Assembly: GCA_036320915.1 (NCBI GenBank)
Contig: JAXBDG010000008.1
Coordinates: forward strand, 62,001-126,000
Direction of reading: 5' to 3'
DNA: 64,000 nt
Source: Linnemannia elongata
Lineage: Eukaryota > Mortierellomycota > Mortierellomycetes > Mortierellales > Mortierellaceae
Shown here: piece after piece, positions 12,240-21,906 of the stretch
How the letters are laid out: every line of letters begins with the position of its first letter
Numbering within the stretch: the stretch's first letter is position 1
Notes under the pieces: generated by a model
Told to the model about the DNA's origin: nothing
The model's input: only the letters and a program-made list of their open reading frames with translations
Databases searched by the model: none
Made by a program: the position numbers and the translations under genes

Positions 12240-12879
12240 GGTGACTCTTTGTGTTTGTCCTCCTTCAAGATGAGAATTGTTGTTTATCCTACGTTTGTAC
12301 CTACAAAGGGGAGTAAGCCAAAGTTTCATGTCAATACATACTCAAGGAAACAAGGAAACAAGGAAACATAAAAAAAAGGATGCATTTGGGTGAAATGATC
12401 AGTCTTGTTGTTTGTGTTGTTCACATACCCGCTGCTTTTTCGATGAGATGGATAAACGAGAGGAGGAGGAATGTGCAATTGAAAAGCAAGCAGGTAAAAA
12501 GAGGAAGGAGAGAGTGAGATCACTCGCTAGTCCTCGTGTAAGTATGTACGTTTGCTTGTTTGTGCTTTTTTTTTTTTTTTTTTTTGGGTTTTTTTGGGTT
12601 TTTTTGAGTTGGTGGTGGTGGTGATGGTGGTGGTGCTGTTGGTGCTGTTGGTGCTGTTGGTCGGTGGTAAGGGTAGCAGTTGTGGTTTGTTGGTTTGTTG
12701 CTGCTGGTGCTGGTAGATATTAATTCGTGCAAGTGCGTAGAAGTATCTGATAAACGAAAGCGATGGGAAGAGAAAAGAGAGAGGAGACGCGTAATTTTCT
12801 TCTGATTGACGGATCAATTTCCCTTCCTTTTTGTAACCTTCTAGTGCGCCAACAAGCGCGTCACTGTTTATTATCTTGT
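12240..12879. other. Spacer: APSES-factor promoter/leader and BAR-SH3 3' UTR
   Basis: Tandem-orientation spacer of 640 nt between two minus-strand genes. It contains the leader intron above, homopolymer T and GGT-rich stretches near 12570-12700, and one ACGCGT at 12787-12792. No additional gene is seen. Confidence 0.6.
12301..12428 (-). other. Probable 5' leader intron of the APSES factor
   Basis: On the minus strand a strong donor GTATGT begins at 12428. A pyrimidine-rich acceptor ending in TTTGTAG finishes at 12301. Removing it joins CGG to GTACAAACG and leaves the ATG at 12239 as the first good start. The ATG at 12329 would fall inside the intron. Confidence 0.6.
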
Positions 12880-15800
12880 TTAATGGGTGTGAAAACAGTT
12901 GTTGCACGAACCTGGCTTAAACACATTCGCCGTAAACTCATCGCACTGACACTCCCTACACACCCCCATCGACGACACACTCGCTTGTTTCTGTCCAAGA
13001 CACTCTCTCGGCAGATATCCTCCTTGTCCTTGTCCTTGTCCTTGTCCGTATCCATATCCATATCCATGACCGTGACCATTGGCCGTCGCTGGCATCGGCG
13101 ACACTCGATTGCTATTATTATTATTATTATTACTATTGCTGTATCCCGTCATCGTCGCTGCTGAACCCGTCGGAGGTGTCGTCATCACGTTCAGTCCCGA
13201 TGGAGGTCGAGTCGTCGTCGTATCTGCTGCCCCTCCTACACGACGAGTCGGTGGAGGAGGAGGCGCCATCCTGGATCCAACTGCCTTGCTACTCGTTGCC
13301 ATCCCCGAAGCAGGTCGACTGGGCGGTGGCGTCGCACGTGCAAGTGGCACTGTAAAGGACTGCTGACGAACCATAGGTGGCGGTGGAGCTCGTCTAGCTG
13401 ATGGAACTTGAACTTGAACAGGTTCAGGCTCTGGTTCAGATTCCTCATATTGTGGAGATGACTCTGCCGCAACTGTGGCACGCGCATAGTACTCCTGTTC
13501 GTCTACATCGTTGTACTGGTTCGAATCCGATCTGGAGTGCACCGAACCTTGGCGCTGTGGCAATGGAGGACGTTCAGCAGATGGAGGCTGCTCAATTTCC
13601 TCGACATAGTTGGACGGGAACATGCCCTCATACCGTCCACCACTCGCATCCACCAACTCGCCCTCCCACCAGCCCTCGTCAATCTCTTCAATGATCCTGA
13701 CAATATCGCCCTTGCGCAACGACAACTCGCCTTCGGCAGTCGCATCAAAGTTGTATAGTGCCCTGACTTGCTTGTATGCCTTCTCACGCACTGGTAGCAC
13801 TGGTGCTGATGCAACTGGGGGTGGTGCTGGTGCAGAGGCTGAACCTGCAAGATACCCATTTGCCTTGCTCATCCCTGTGCTGTTCTTCCTGCCTGGGGTT
13901 CCATTAGGAGCCAAATGAGACATAGACCGACTGAGGTCAGCGCTACTGCCTGCGTGCTGATTAGAATTAATGGTATTCTGCTGGCGGACGTCTGAAACCG
14001 AAGGTGCGCGAAAGAGTTGGTGGTGTCTTCCTGTGGTAGTTGTAGCAGTAGTAGGAGTAGGAACCGAGTGGATGCTGGAATGGTCGTCCGAGTGGTTAGA
14101 TCGATCTTCCTCAGGGTCAAATGAGTTCTGTCGATAGATCCTGCGTTCATGGCGGGGATGGGATGCACTTGGCGATACTGCAAACGTGCTCTCGGGGACA
14201 GCCTCGAGAATCTCGACCATCCTGCGGGCATAAGCGAGCTGGGCATCATAGTATGCTTTCAGGCTGATAACATTTTCGTCCTTGAGATGAAAGGGGAAAA
14301 AGAAGAAAAAAGGTTAGAGAGGGTCTCTCCCTTCATTATTAGATCCCCGTCCATTCGTCGATTGGTTCACTCGTCAGGTAACTAACAAAAGAATGAAATG
14401 ATTGGCAATCACAATGACTTTTTTTTTTTTTTTTTTCTTCTTTTTTTTTTTTCTATTGCATTTTCTATTCCTTTCCTGCCTTACCTGAGATTCACTGATC
14501 GCGGACATTATTCCGAGAACGCATTCACGCGTCTCTTCGTATTTTGCCTTGGCAGCCTGCATCTCCTCCTCCCATTCGGGCTTTTCCTTCTTGGCTTTTT
14601 GAACCTTGGCCAGTTTGGCATCATAGTCAAGACGCCTGGAATGCAGCTTCTTTTGCATGGCCTATTGAACCCATTAAATTAATATCACCGAAATCACGAT
14701 AACAGCAGCATTGTTAGTAAAGAAGTGGTCAATTGCGTCCATTCAACAATAACAATAACAATAACGATAGCAAAACGAATAGAAGGGACAGGGATGGGAT
14801 CGACAGGATCTCATCTGATTCTCTATTGTGCGGTATAAACAAAAAACAAGACAACAAAAGAAAACATACATGGTATTCCTTCATCTGAGCCTGTGCCTTC
14901 TCCAGACATTCAATGTATGAGCTGCCCAATCGACTAATCTATCCACCAGGATTTACCAAGGTGATAATAAAAAAAAAAAAAATAAATAAAAGCATGTCAG
15001 CCGGTTTGCATTGTAGGCCATCATGCGTTCCTGTCCTGGCATGCATGAAAAAGTCTCTTCGTTGTTGTTTGAGCTGACTGTCCGCCTGTTCACCAGCAAA
15101 GGTCTTTTTCCTTTCATTTCATTTTTCTACATCGTATCCTTGAAAGGGCAGATACTTCAACATCACCAAAGGGACAAAAAAGATGAAAACAAAACAAAAT
15201 CACAAACACAAGCGCACAGAACTCGACAAGCAATAAATGACCTCTTCCTTTTCAAACTGTCTAGAAATAGCATGGTTGCCTGTGTCGGGTGTAACAAAGT
15301 AGGGCATATTAAGAGAAATTGGGTCTTACCAATTCGCCTTGTGCTGCACCAATACTCTGGTGAGCATCGCCCATTTGATGAAGGGCGTCTCTGTAGGATG
15401 ACCCTTCAGGAAGGGTATAGCTCTGGGCTGACATGCTGATACCAAACGTCTCGATCGCCAGTCCTTTGAACTTGTCGTCTCCTTCGACTCGTTTGCCTAA
15501 AAAGAGAACAATTGGTTAACATTTTTTTTCTTCATTCATTTATACACCGTCCAGTTGGTTGGAAGGTGCTGGCCGTTTATCCGGCCTGGTCGGTTGGCTG
15601 TTCTTGCTGTTGGCGAGGAAGGGGGTAAGTTCAGTCCTTCACAGGATGGGAACCCAAGACAACGCCGGACAAATAATCGGCACTGGAAGAAGTTGCAAGG
15701 GGAGGCAATGGAAAAGGAGAGACAGGGATCTATTCTTGGTTCCTGATGTCTCTTGTTGTCTTTGTTTGGGGGTTCATCCTCAAAAATGGGTTTTGTATGA

Positions 15801-16127
15801 GAGAAACACAACGAGACCCGAGTGCTGGTGTCCCAAGCTAGGCTGGTTGAACTTACTCATGGCCTTGAGGTATGCATGGGAGGATTCATGCAGTTTGTCG
15901 AGGGCGACTCCCTGGGCCTCGGTCTCGGTCTGAAGTCCATTGAAGTCCTCGTCCATGCGAGTCTTTTGAGCCTTGCCAATCTTTTCGCCCGTCCACTATT
16001 TGTCATTGGTGAACAATAATATCGTTAGTTGAGTTGATGCTACAGCAAATGAAAAAGTTTTTGGTGCTGTTGCTGTTGTTCTGTGTATGAATCGTACCTG
16101 CTTAAACTTGCCAATGTTTTTAATCAT
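12880..16127 (-). CDS. BAR domain-SH3 protein with C-terminal Cys/His motif
   Basis: Predicted membrane-curvature and actin adaptor of the Rvs167/amphiphysin kind. Six exons (minus): 16127-16098, 15995-15857, 15496-15330, 14938-14870, 14661-14485, 14280-12880; phases agree, 660 residues. Residues 1 to about 220 form a BAR-like helical domain (starts [10 protein letters not shown], then [18 protein letters not shown]). An SH3 domain lies at about 364-422 ([30 protein letters not shown]). A Pro-rich linker and a Gly-Tyr/Gly-Gln repeat follow. The tail (about 635-660) ends [14 protein letters not shown]...CNNCFHTH, with five Cys and two terminal His spaced like a metal site. Rvs167 ends in its SH3 domain, so the tail is an addition. 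First coding exon is only 30 nt. Confidence 0.88.
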
Positions 16128-17633
16128 TCTTATGGGAGAGGAGGGTGTTCGTTATGTGAAAAGGTAAAGTGAAGAAACGAAGCACGGATAACAGAAAAGA
16201 AAAAAGAGAGCAACCGTGCTAAGGTGTGAAGGGAAAAAAGTAGGGTTTCTGAGCAGTGTGGAGAGAGCGTCAAAATTCGAAAGGTACTGAAGGAGGAACG
16301 GCTGAGGAGAGGGAGGGAATGAGTCGAGGCGAAGGGAGGAATGAGGAAAAGGGCGTTGGAGGAATGAGAAGGAGAGGGAGAGAGAGAGAAGAAGGAAGGA
16401 AGGAAGGAAGGAAGGAAGGAAGGAAGGAAGGAGGGAGGAAGGGAGGGAATTTGAAGTGTGAGGAGACAAGAAGAAGAGATAATAAAAAGAAGAGAGACAA
16501 AAGAGAGAGAGAGAGACGGAGAGAGATGATTGGAAAGAGAGAAAGCCGCCTTCGAAGAAGACCAAGATTCCCTGACACTAAAATTAGTTGCTTGGTCTGG
16601 ATGTCTGACATAACCAACAGCAACAAACAAAAGAAGAGAAAGAACATTCATTGCTTTGTTCCTTCTTCTTGGGTTCCCTTCAAACTCAATCGTCATCCCA
16701 TCGATCGACAGCTATCGATGGGTTTGGCTTGGATCAGATATTGGTGGCGCAAAACTGACATAAATGACGTCTGTAATATACTTCTTTACAGTTTCTTGAG
16801 GATTGTTCAGGACGACCCTCTTGTCTTTTGTGAATGACACGAACACGATTGTTCTATATGTGCACGGTGGAGAGAGTGATCAAGTACAGAGAACATAGAA
16901 CAAACAACAACAAACAAACAAACAAACAAAAAAAAATAATAATATAAAGTTTCAGGCACCATCACCAATACGTTGATCCATTCAACAGTACGAGACGATC
17001 ATCATCAGTACTTTGTGGCCTTTGTGTTGTATCTATCTACACCAGCACTTTTATTCGGTTCTTCTTTGGATCATCGCAATCATAAACACAAACCCAAACA
17101 CGCGTTCACCACTCTTGTGTACAAATGCATCCCCTGGATAGGGTCAATCGTTAGCCGCAAATGTATCGCTCGCTGTTGAGTTTGATCTGACCTAGAGTTG
17201 GACTGTTGGACCGATGGCTCAGCCTCAGTCTCCAGAAAGAAAGGAATGTTGCTGCCCTCTGCTCGAAAAGAAATAAAAGATTCAGGCAAGAAACGAAATA
17301 AAAAAAAAACAGAAAAGGAGAGAGGGAGCGAAAGAGAAAGAAAGAAAGGAAGAAAAAAAGAAAGAAAGAAAGAAAGAAAGAAAAAGAGCACTCTCGATGG
17401 TGCCAAGAACATTCTCTAGACACCCTTCCTTTTCATTCCATACTCTTCTCCCTTCAAAAGAGGTCATCACCCTCGTCAATGCTTATAACGTCATCATAGC
17501 ATTTTGCCCTTGTTTCTCCCAAAGAAATAAATGCGTGGGCCAAGCTTGTCAATAGACTCTTGTTTCCTCCCCAAACTCACACACACACGTTTCTCACATC
17601 CTCTCTACTACCAGACAACCCCATAACACCACC
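16128..17633. other. Divergent spacer with GGAA and GAAA microsatellites
   Basis: About 1.5 kb between the BAR-SH3 gene (-) and the IF1-like gene (+). It holds a GGAA run at 16391-16433, a GAAA run near 17352-17385, an AAAC run near 16911-16929, a perfect 9-bp inverted repeat at 16697-16722, and ACGCGT at 17100-17105. Open frames here are purine or pyrimidine repeats, not genes. Confidence 0.65.
16391..16433. repeat. GGAA microsatellite
   Basis: About ten uninterrupted GGAA units within a purine-rich tract upstream of the BAR-SH3 gene (pyrimidine-rich on that gene's coding strand). Confidence 0.9.
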
Positions 17634-17865
17634 ATGAACACAAACCCCCTTGGAAACCGCGAAAAAGCTGCCGAGGACGCTTACATCCGCCAAAGGGTAA
17701 ATAACCGTACACTTCATTTGATCAACTTCATCTCATTCATTTGAATGTAGAACACGAAGAACTGACTCCATTATCTAAACACAATAGGAGGCGGAGAAGG
17801 CCGCCGCTGCCAAGAAGCAGAAAGAGGAGGCCGAGAAGGCTGCTGCTGCCAAGGCTAACAAGTAA
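17634..17865 (+). CDS. IF1-like mini-protein (ATPase-inhibitor family motif, 46 aa)
   Basis: Two exons, 17634-17696 and 17788-17865 (stop TAA), give 46 residues. The segment NREKAAEDAYIRQREAEK matches the inhibitory core of mitochondrial F1-ATPase inhibitor IF1 (INH1 in yeast), whose core reads RERATEDFFVRQREKEQ. After this core come only two Ala/Lys/Glu-rich helical repeats; the long antiparallel coiled-coil tail is missing. No basic N-terminal presequence precedes the motif. The ATG sits in a good context (CACCATG) after a CT-rich leader, so a missing upstream exon is not obvious. AATAAA lies at 17969-17974. Possible roles: a minimal ATPase regulator, or a soluble helical peptide that only resembles IF1. 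The motif is seen; the function is inferred. Confidence 0.68.
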
Positions 17866-18423
17866 ACTCCCACCCTATCGGTTTTTGTCTGAGTCAAGAA
17901 CCACCCTGCAACACCAGGATGCACTTTCCTTGCTGAATCTCATTGCAGTTGTGAACAGAAAAGTAGTAAATAAAGATTAAGGAGGTATGGCAAGCGAGTG
18001 GCCAGCGACGGACGAGACGATATGTTTTGAGTTCTCGCCGCCATTTGTGTGGTCAACACTCGAACATGCGGATCGGTCTTGCACGAGTATTGCATTTATC
18101 TTCACAAGCGTTAGCAAAACCGCGGGCTGCTGCCGAAGCGCGACCGTTGGCTAGCTCAATTGGCTTGCAAAGGACTTCATTGTGCGTGGTTGAAGAAAAA
18201 AAAACAAATGTGAGGACGACGCTTTCTCTTTATGTCTAATAAAGATAGTACCTACGATTATTTGATTGTTCTGATATGCAATTTACAAAACCGTCACAAT
18301 TGCCATCTGTCAAGCGCGCTCTCCTTCCCCCTGTTTCTTTTTTTTTGACTACCTTCACATCACTCTTACACTTCCAACACAACCCATGGACTAAGCCTAA
18401 ACACAGACACACCAATAAGCAGC
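17866..18423. other. Spacer between IF1-like gene and acidic protein
   Basis: Tandem (+/+) spacer of 558 nt with the IF1-like 3' UTR and, from about 18330, the CA/CT-rich leader of the next gene. A second AATAAA occurs near 18239. No gene is seen. Confidence 0.6.
17969..17974 (+). terminator. Putative polyadenylation signal
   Basis: AATAAA 104 nt after the stop codon of the IF1-like gene. Confidence 0.5.
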
Positions 18424-20708
18424 ATGCCCACAACGCGGACATTCTCCTTCGTCTTCCGAGGAAAGCAGGTTGAAGTCGAGAGAGAATACGCCAGGTAAAA
18501 TATATGAAGCAAAATAAACGTGTTCTTCTTCATTTTCATGATTCTTTGTATGTCAAAAGAATGAAAGATGGTCCGCTAACTGACAGACACATCACTTTAC
18601 CCTCCCTCTCTCTTGCTTGATGGAACTCATTAGTGACGAGGAAGAACTTATCAACACAAAGCCTCGCTGTCTTTGGCCTGACGATGGAAGAGACTACAGT
18701 GCACAGGCACAGGAACAGGAGCAAGATGACGACTACTACGAGGAGGACCAGTCATTGGACCAATATGAAGAGTATGTATCAAACATGCACACACACCATT
18801 CTTCAAGCGCACAGGCGCATTCAATTGACATACAGCTATCTCTGCATGCATCATGACTGACCTTTGCGGTATATTAACCCCTTTAGGCATGAACACGAGT
18901 CAAGAGTCGATCCTGATGTACAACATCACCGCGACCAACAGAATGAACACCACAATCGCCTCGGATATGAACAACATGACAGCCCTGGAACACCTCCAGC
19001 GACCTCAAACATACCACCATCGCCCTATTCCCAGGACGCAGAGCACAGCGACTACGACCACCGTGACGTGTATGAGGAAAAAGGCGACCATCTCCCTCAT
19101 CAACCCATCATCAATCGAGGCTACGTCGCAGAGTCTGTTGCCATGATCCAACACCAATCACAGCCAACGAGCACCCAGCAGGAGAGTGATTACACCGATG
19201 GGGAAGATAGCGACCACCATGTCAGACAAGACGATACAATGTACACGGCATTGTACGACAGCAGCGACAATGAGGATGCCTCGCCTATGTACAGTCAGGA
19301 AAGCTCAATCAATCCATTCGAATATATACCCAACCCAGAGGAGGACTGGCTTATCGCGCAAGAACGAGAGCGTCAACGCATCGCCTCCAAGCACAAACTC
19401 GGCATCGTTGGGTATGTCTCACTACGTTTGCCTTGTATCAACCTCTTTGCCTGATAGATAGATAATTTCACCATTGACTATTGTACTGACCTAGAATTCA
19501 TTCTACGACCTATAGCCGAGGAATCAAGTACCCTATCCCGGCAGACCTGCTCGAAGCTCCCAGCCCAACGACAACGTTTGGACGCACGACTCTCTGGCCG
19601 ATGCGAGTGGAAGCGCCAGAATCACTTACGAGCCGACAGCGATCGCACAAATTGACAACATCCGCCCAGCCCAACTTTTCCATTGGCCCCGCCTTCAAAC
19701 GCGCATTAACATCGACATCTACGCCTATTGCTACATCGTCGCCGCCAGCAACGACATCGGTACCATCAGCACAGGCACAATCGCGACCGGCACAGGTCAG
19801 CGCTGTGAGTACCAGATACTTTGGACGTTGCATAAACTTGCATGAAAAACGTGAGTTCGTGCATGAAGTAACTGACCAAAAATTATTGTTCCTCTGTGTG
19901 TTCTTAGGTACCCGAGGATAAGAAGAAGGGACGCGCCTCACCGTCGACATTGACATCGACAGTTGTCACTCGTCCAGCTCAGCCCAATGAGATCCAGGCC
20001 ATTTATGCTGCCATTCTCGGACGCCGGAATGTCCCCGAAAAGGAGCAGGAGGAGCGGCCGTGTGTACAGAGCGAGGGCAAAGGCGTGAGACGCAACATCG
20101 TGATCGCAACAGGGGGCAGTGGAAGCAGTCTTTACGGAAGCGAAGAGGAGCACGAATCCGAGGAGAAGGTGGATGTACTGGAGGAGTCTGATGGAGAGGA
20201 ACTGACGCTCACGGCAGAGGAGTCTGGTGGAGAAGAAGTGACGCCCACGGCGGAGGAGTCTGATGGAGACGAAGTGACGCTCGCGGCGCAGGAGCTTTTT
20301 CAAGAGAGAGTGGCTTTATTGGGACTCTGCAATCCTTCCTCCAAGCGACATTTCGCAGTGGACGAGTGTGAGGTGGAGGACGAGGCCGATGAGGATGATA
20401 CTCTTTATGCTTCTGAGCAGGGCGATCTCACCGGTCTTCACAAGTGCGAGGTATTTGATGGATTGTGCTGGGGCGAGAAGAAACGCGAGCTGACGGTTGG
20501 CGTTTACTGGTTCTACAAGGGCGAGCGCAGCTTGAGATGTGTGCATCGCCGGTTTGACAAATTCCAGTTGATGTGGTGTCCTGATACCGAAGAGAGTTCG
20601 CAGAGACTGCGACAGCTGTCGACAAGTCAAAACAGCACCAGCGAGCCTACAACTCCTCAACTTTCAGTGGACACCGGCAGTCTCAGCTCTGGTTACTCCT
20701 CTTCCTAA
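18424..20708 (+). CDS. Acidic, low-complexity protein of unknown function
   Basis: Not recognised. Exons 18424-18494, 18634-18771, 18887-19411, 19516-19804, 19908-20708 join in phase to 607 residues. It begins MPTTRTFSFVFRGKQVEVER, then Asp/Glu/Tyr/Gln/His-rich sequence with no predicted membrane segment or signal peptide. A middle Ser/Thr/Pro-rich part follows. An acidic block at about 20180-20290 has three imperfect repeats of the form EESDGEELTLTA. The C-terminal part is less biased (GLHKCEVFDGLCWGEKKREL, VGVYWFYKGERSLRCVHRRF) and could be a small folded domain. Donors and acceptors are canonical. The first exon is short but keeps phase. Nuclear or scaffold roles are possible, but nothing in the sequence decides this. 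Confidence 0.78.
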
Positions 20709-21257
20709 GCTCTCTTTCTCTCACTTTCAGGACATTCCTTTTTCTCTTCATTTCTTTTTCGCGAATCTTATATATTTTTTTTCTTTTTGTCTTTTTTTCT
20801 TTTTACTTTTTATTACCCTCTCAATACTCCTCGCCAACATTTCCCTTTTCACTCCTTTTCTCTGTTTATTTTTTTTTCCCCTCTTCTTTTTCTCTAATTT
20901 TCTCTTCTATTCACTTTTCTCTTGTTTTTTTTTATCTCTGTCGATTTTCTGTTTCATTTACTTTTGTTCTTTTACACCCTATTATTTGCTATTAGTATTA
21001 CTCCCTTCACTCTTGTACCATTTTTATTTGCTTCCCCCCCTCCCCTCTTTTCTTGTACACCATCTTGTAGTTTAAACGCTGGATCGTTTCCTCATCCTTT
21101 TTTTTTTTTTTTTTAAAAAAAAAACATCCGTCCTGCCTCTTCGTCCTCCTGAAAAATACGTATCATTGACAAAATATGAAAAGAGATATGAAAAGAGACA
21201 TGAAGACTTGCAAGACATACGGGTGTATTTACAATAGTATTGTTGATGGTTGTAGAG
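20709..21257. other. Convergent spacer, T-rich
   Basis: Spacer of 549 nt between the acidic protein (+) and SDHAF4 (-). It is extremely T/C-rich on the plus strand, ending in a run of T followed by A near 21099-21124. Open frames here reflect low complexity. Nothing else is seen. Confidence 0.65.
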
Positions 21258-21614
21258 TTAAAAATCGGTGACACGACCCTTGAAGGACCAGTCGCCAAAG
21301 CGGACGGGTTCACGCTTGGGACCTCCAACTTCACCGGTGGTGGGGTTTGTGTCGCCTTGGAACTCATCGGGGACGGGAGTCTGTGCGTCGGGATGACTGG
21401 TGGCGGGTGTGGAGGCGGCGTTCTTGACGAGCTGTTCAAACTCTGCCTGGTCCTTGGCAGACTCGAGAGGGATGGGTCCCGGACCGCGAGGGCGGAGGCC
21501 CTTTGAGTATGCTCTGGTTGTGATAGTTGTTGTTGCTGTGAGAGAAAAAAGAATTGTTGTTTTTGGGAGTGGGAGTGTGTTCCTGAGTGTGAGTGTTGGA
21601 ATGAGTGCAGACAT
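21258..21614 (-). CDS. SDH8: Succinate dehydrogenase assembly factor 4 (SDHAF4/Sdh8 family)
   Basis: A 118-residue intact frame. The C-terminal block NPTTGEVGGPKREP...RFGDWSFKGRVTDF is the conserved signature of SDHAF4/Sdh8 (DUF1674). These small mitochondrial-matrix chaperones bind flavinylated Sdh1 and help it join Sdh2. The N-terminus (MSALIPTLTLRNTLPL...TTRAYSKG) is Ser/Thr-rich with basic residues and no acidic residue, as expected of a mitochondrial targeting sequence; RAYS is a plausible cleavage region. Length is typical of the family. The start at 21614 is the only in-frame ATG. A pyrimidine-rich AG exists inside the presequence region (about 21537), but no ATG-bearing upstream exon pairs with it. 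It is head-to-head with succinyl-CoA ligase alpha. Confidence 0.92.
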   Translation of the reverse strand: MSALIPTLTLRNTLPLPKTTILFSLTATTTITTRAYSKGLRPRGPGPIPLESAKDQAEFEQLVKNAASTPATSHPDAQTPVPDEFQGDTNPTTGEVGGPKREPVRFGDWSFKGRVTDF

Positions 21615-21906
21615 TGTTGATTGGAGTGATGGTGAAAGAGAAGGAATGAATGGAATCGCAGGTACGAGTTTTGAAAATGAAGGAGAGAGTGATCACAAAC
21701 AGAGTCAACCCGGACGGTGGGTGCTTCCTTTCCTTTAGTCAGTTTCAGGTACAATTTCAAAGTGTACGTAAAAAATCATTTTAACGTCCTGCTTGCCTCG
21801 TTCACTTTTCTTCTCACAATCCCTTTTTTCTCTTCTCTCACTCTCCCACTCTCTCTCTTTCTCTCTCACTCTCACTCTCTCCACTCAACTCCCTCAACTA
21901 ACAACC
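21615..21906. promoter_or_regulatory. Shared divergent promoter, SDHAF4 / succinyl-CoA ligase alpha
   Basis: Only 292 nt separate the two start codons. The plus-strand side (about 21785-21906) is a CT-rich leader ending CAACTAACAACCATG. Both products act on mitochondrial succinate metabolism, so common regulation is likely but inferred. No TATA box is obvious. Confidence 0.6.

Noticed and set aside
12239..12329. ATG at 12329 as start of the APSES factor
   Set aside because: It falls in a probable 128-nt leader intron with good donor and acceptor; the ATG at 12239 remains after splicing.
16130..16837. Frames of 188 and 193 aa on both strands
   Set aside because: Both arise from the GGAA/TTCC microsatellite and purine-rich tract.
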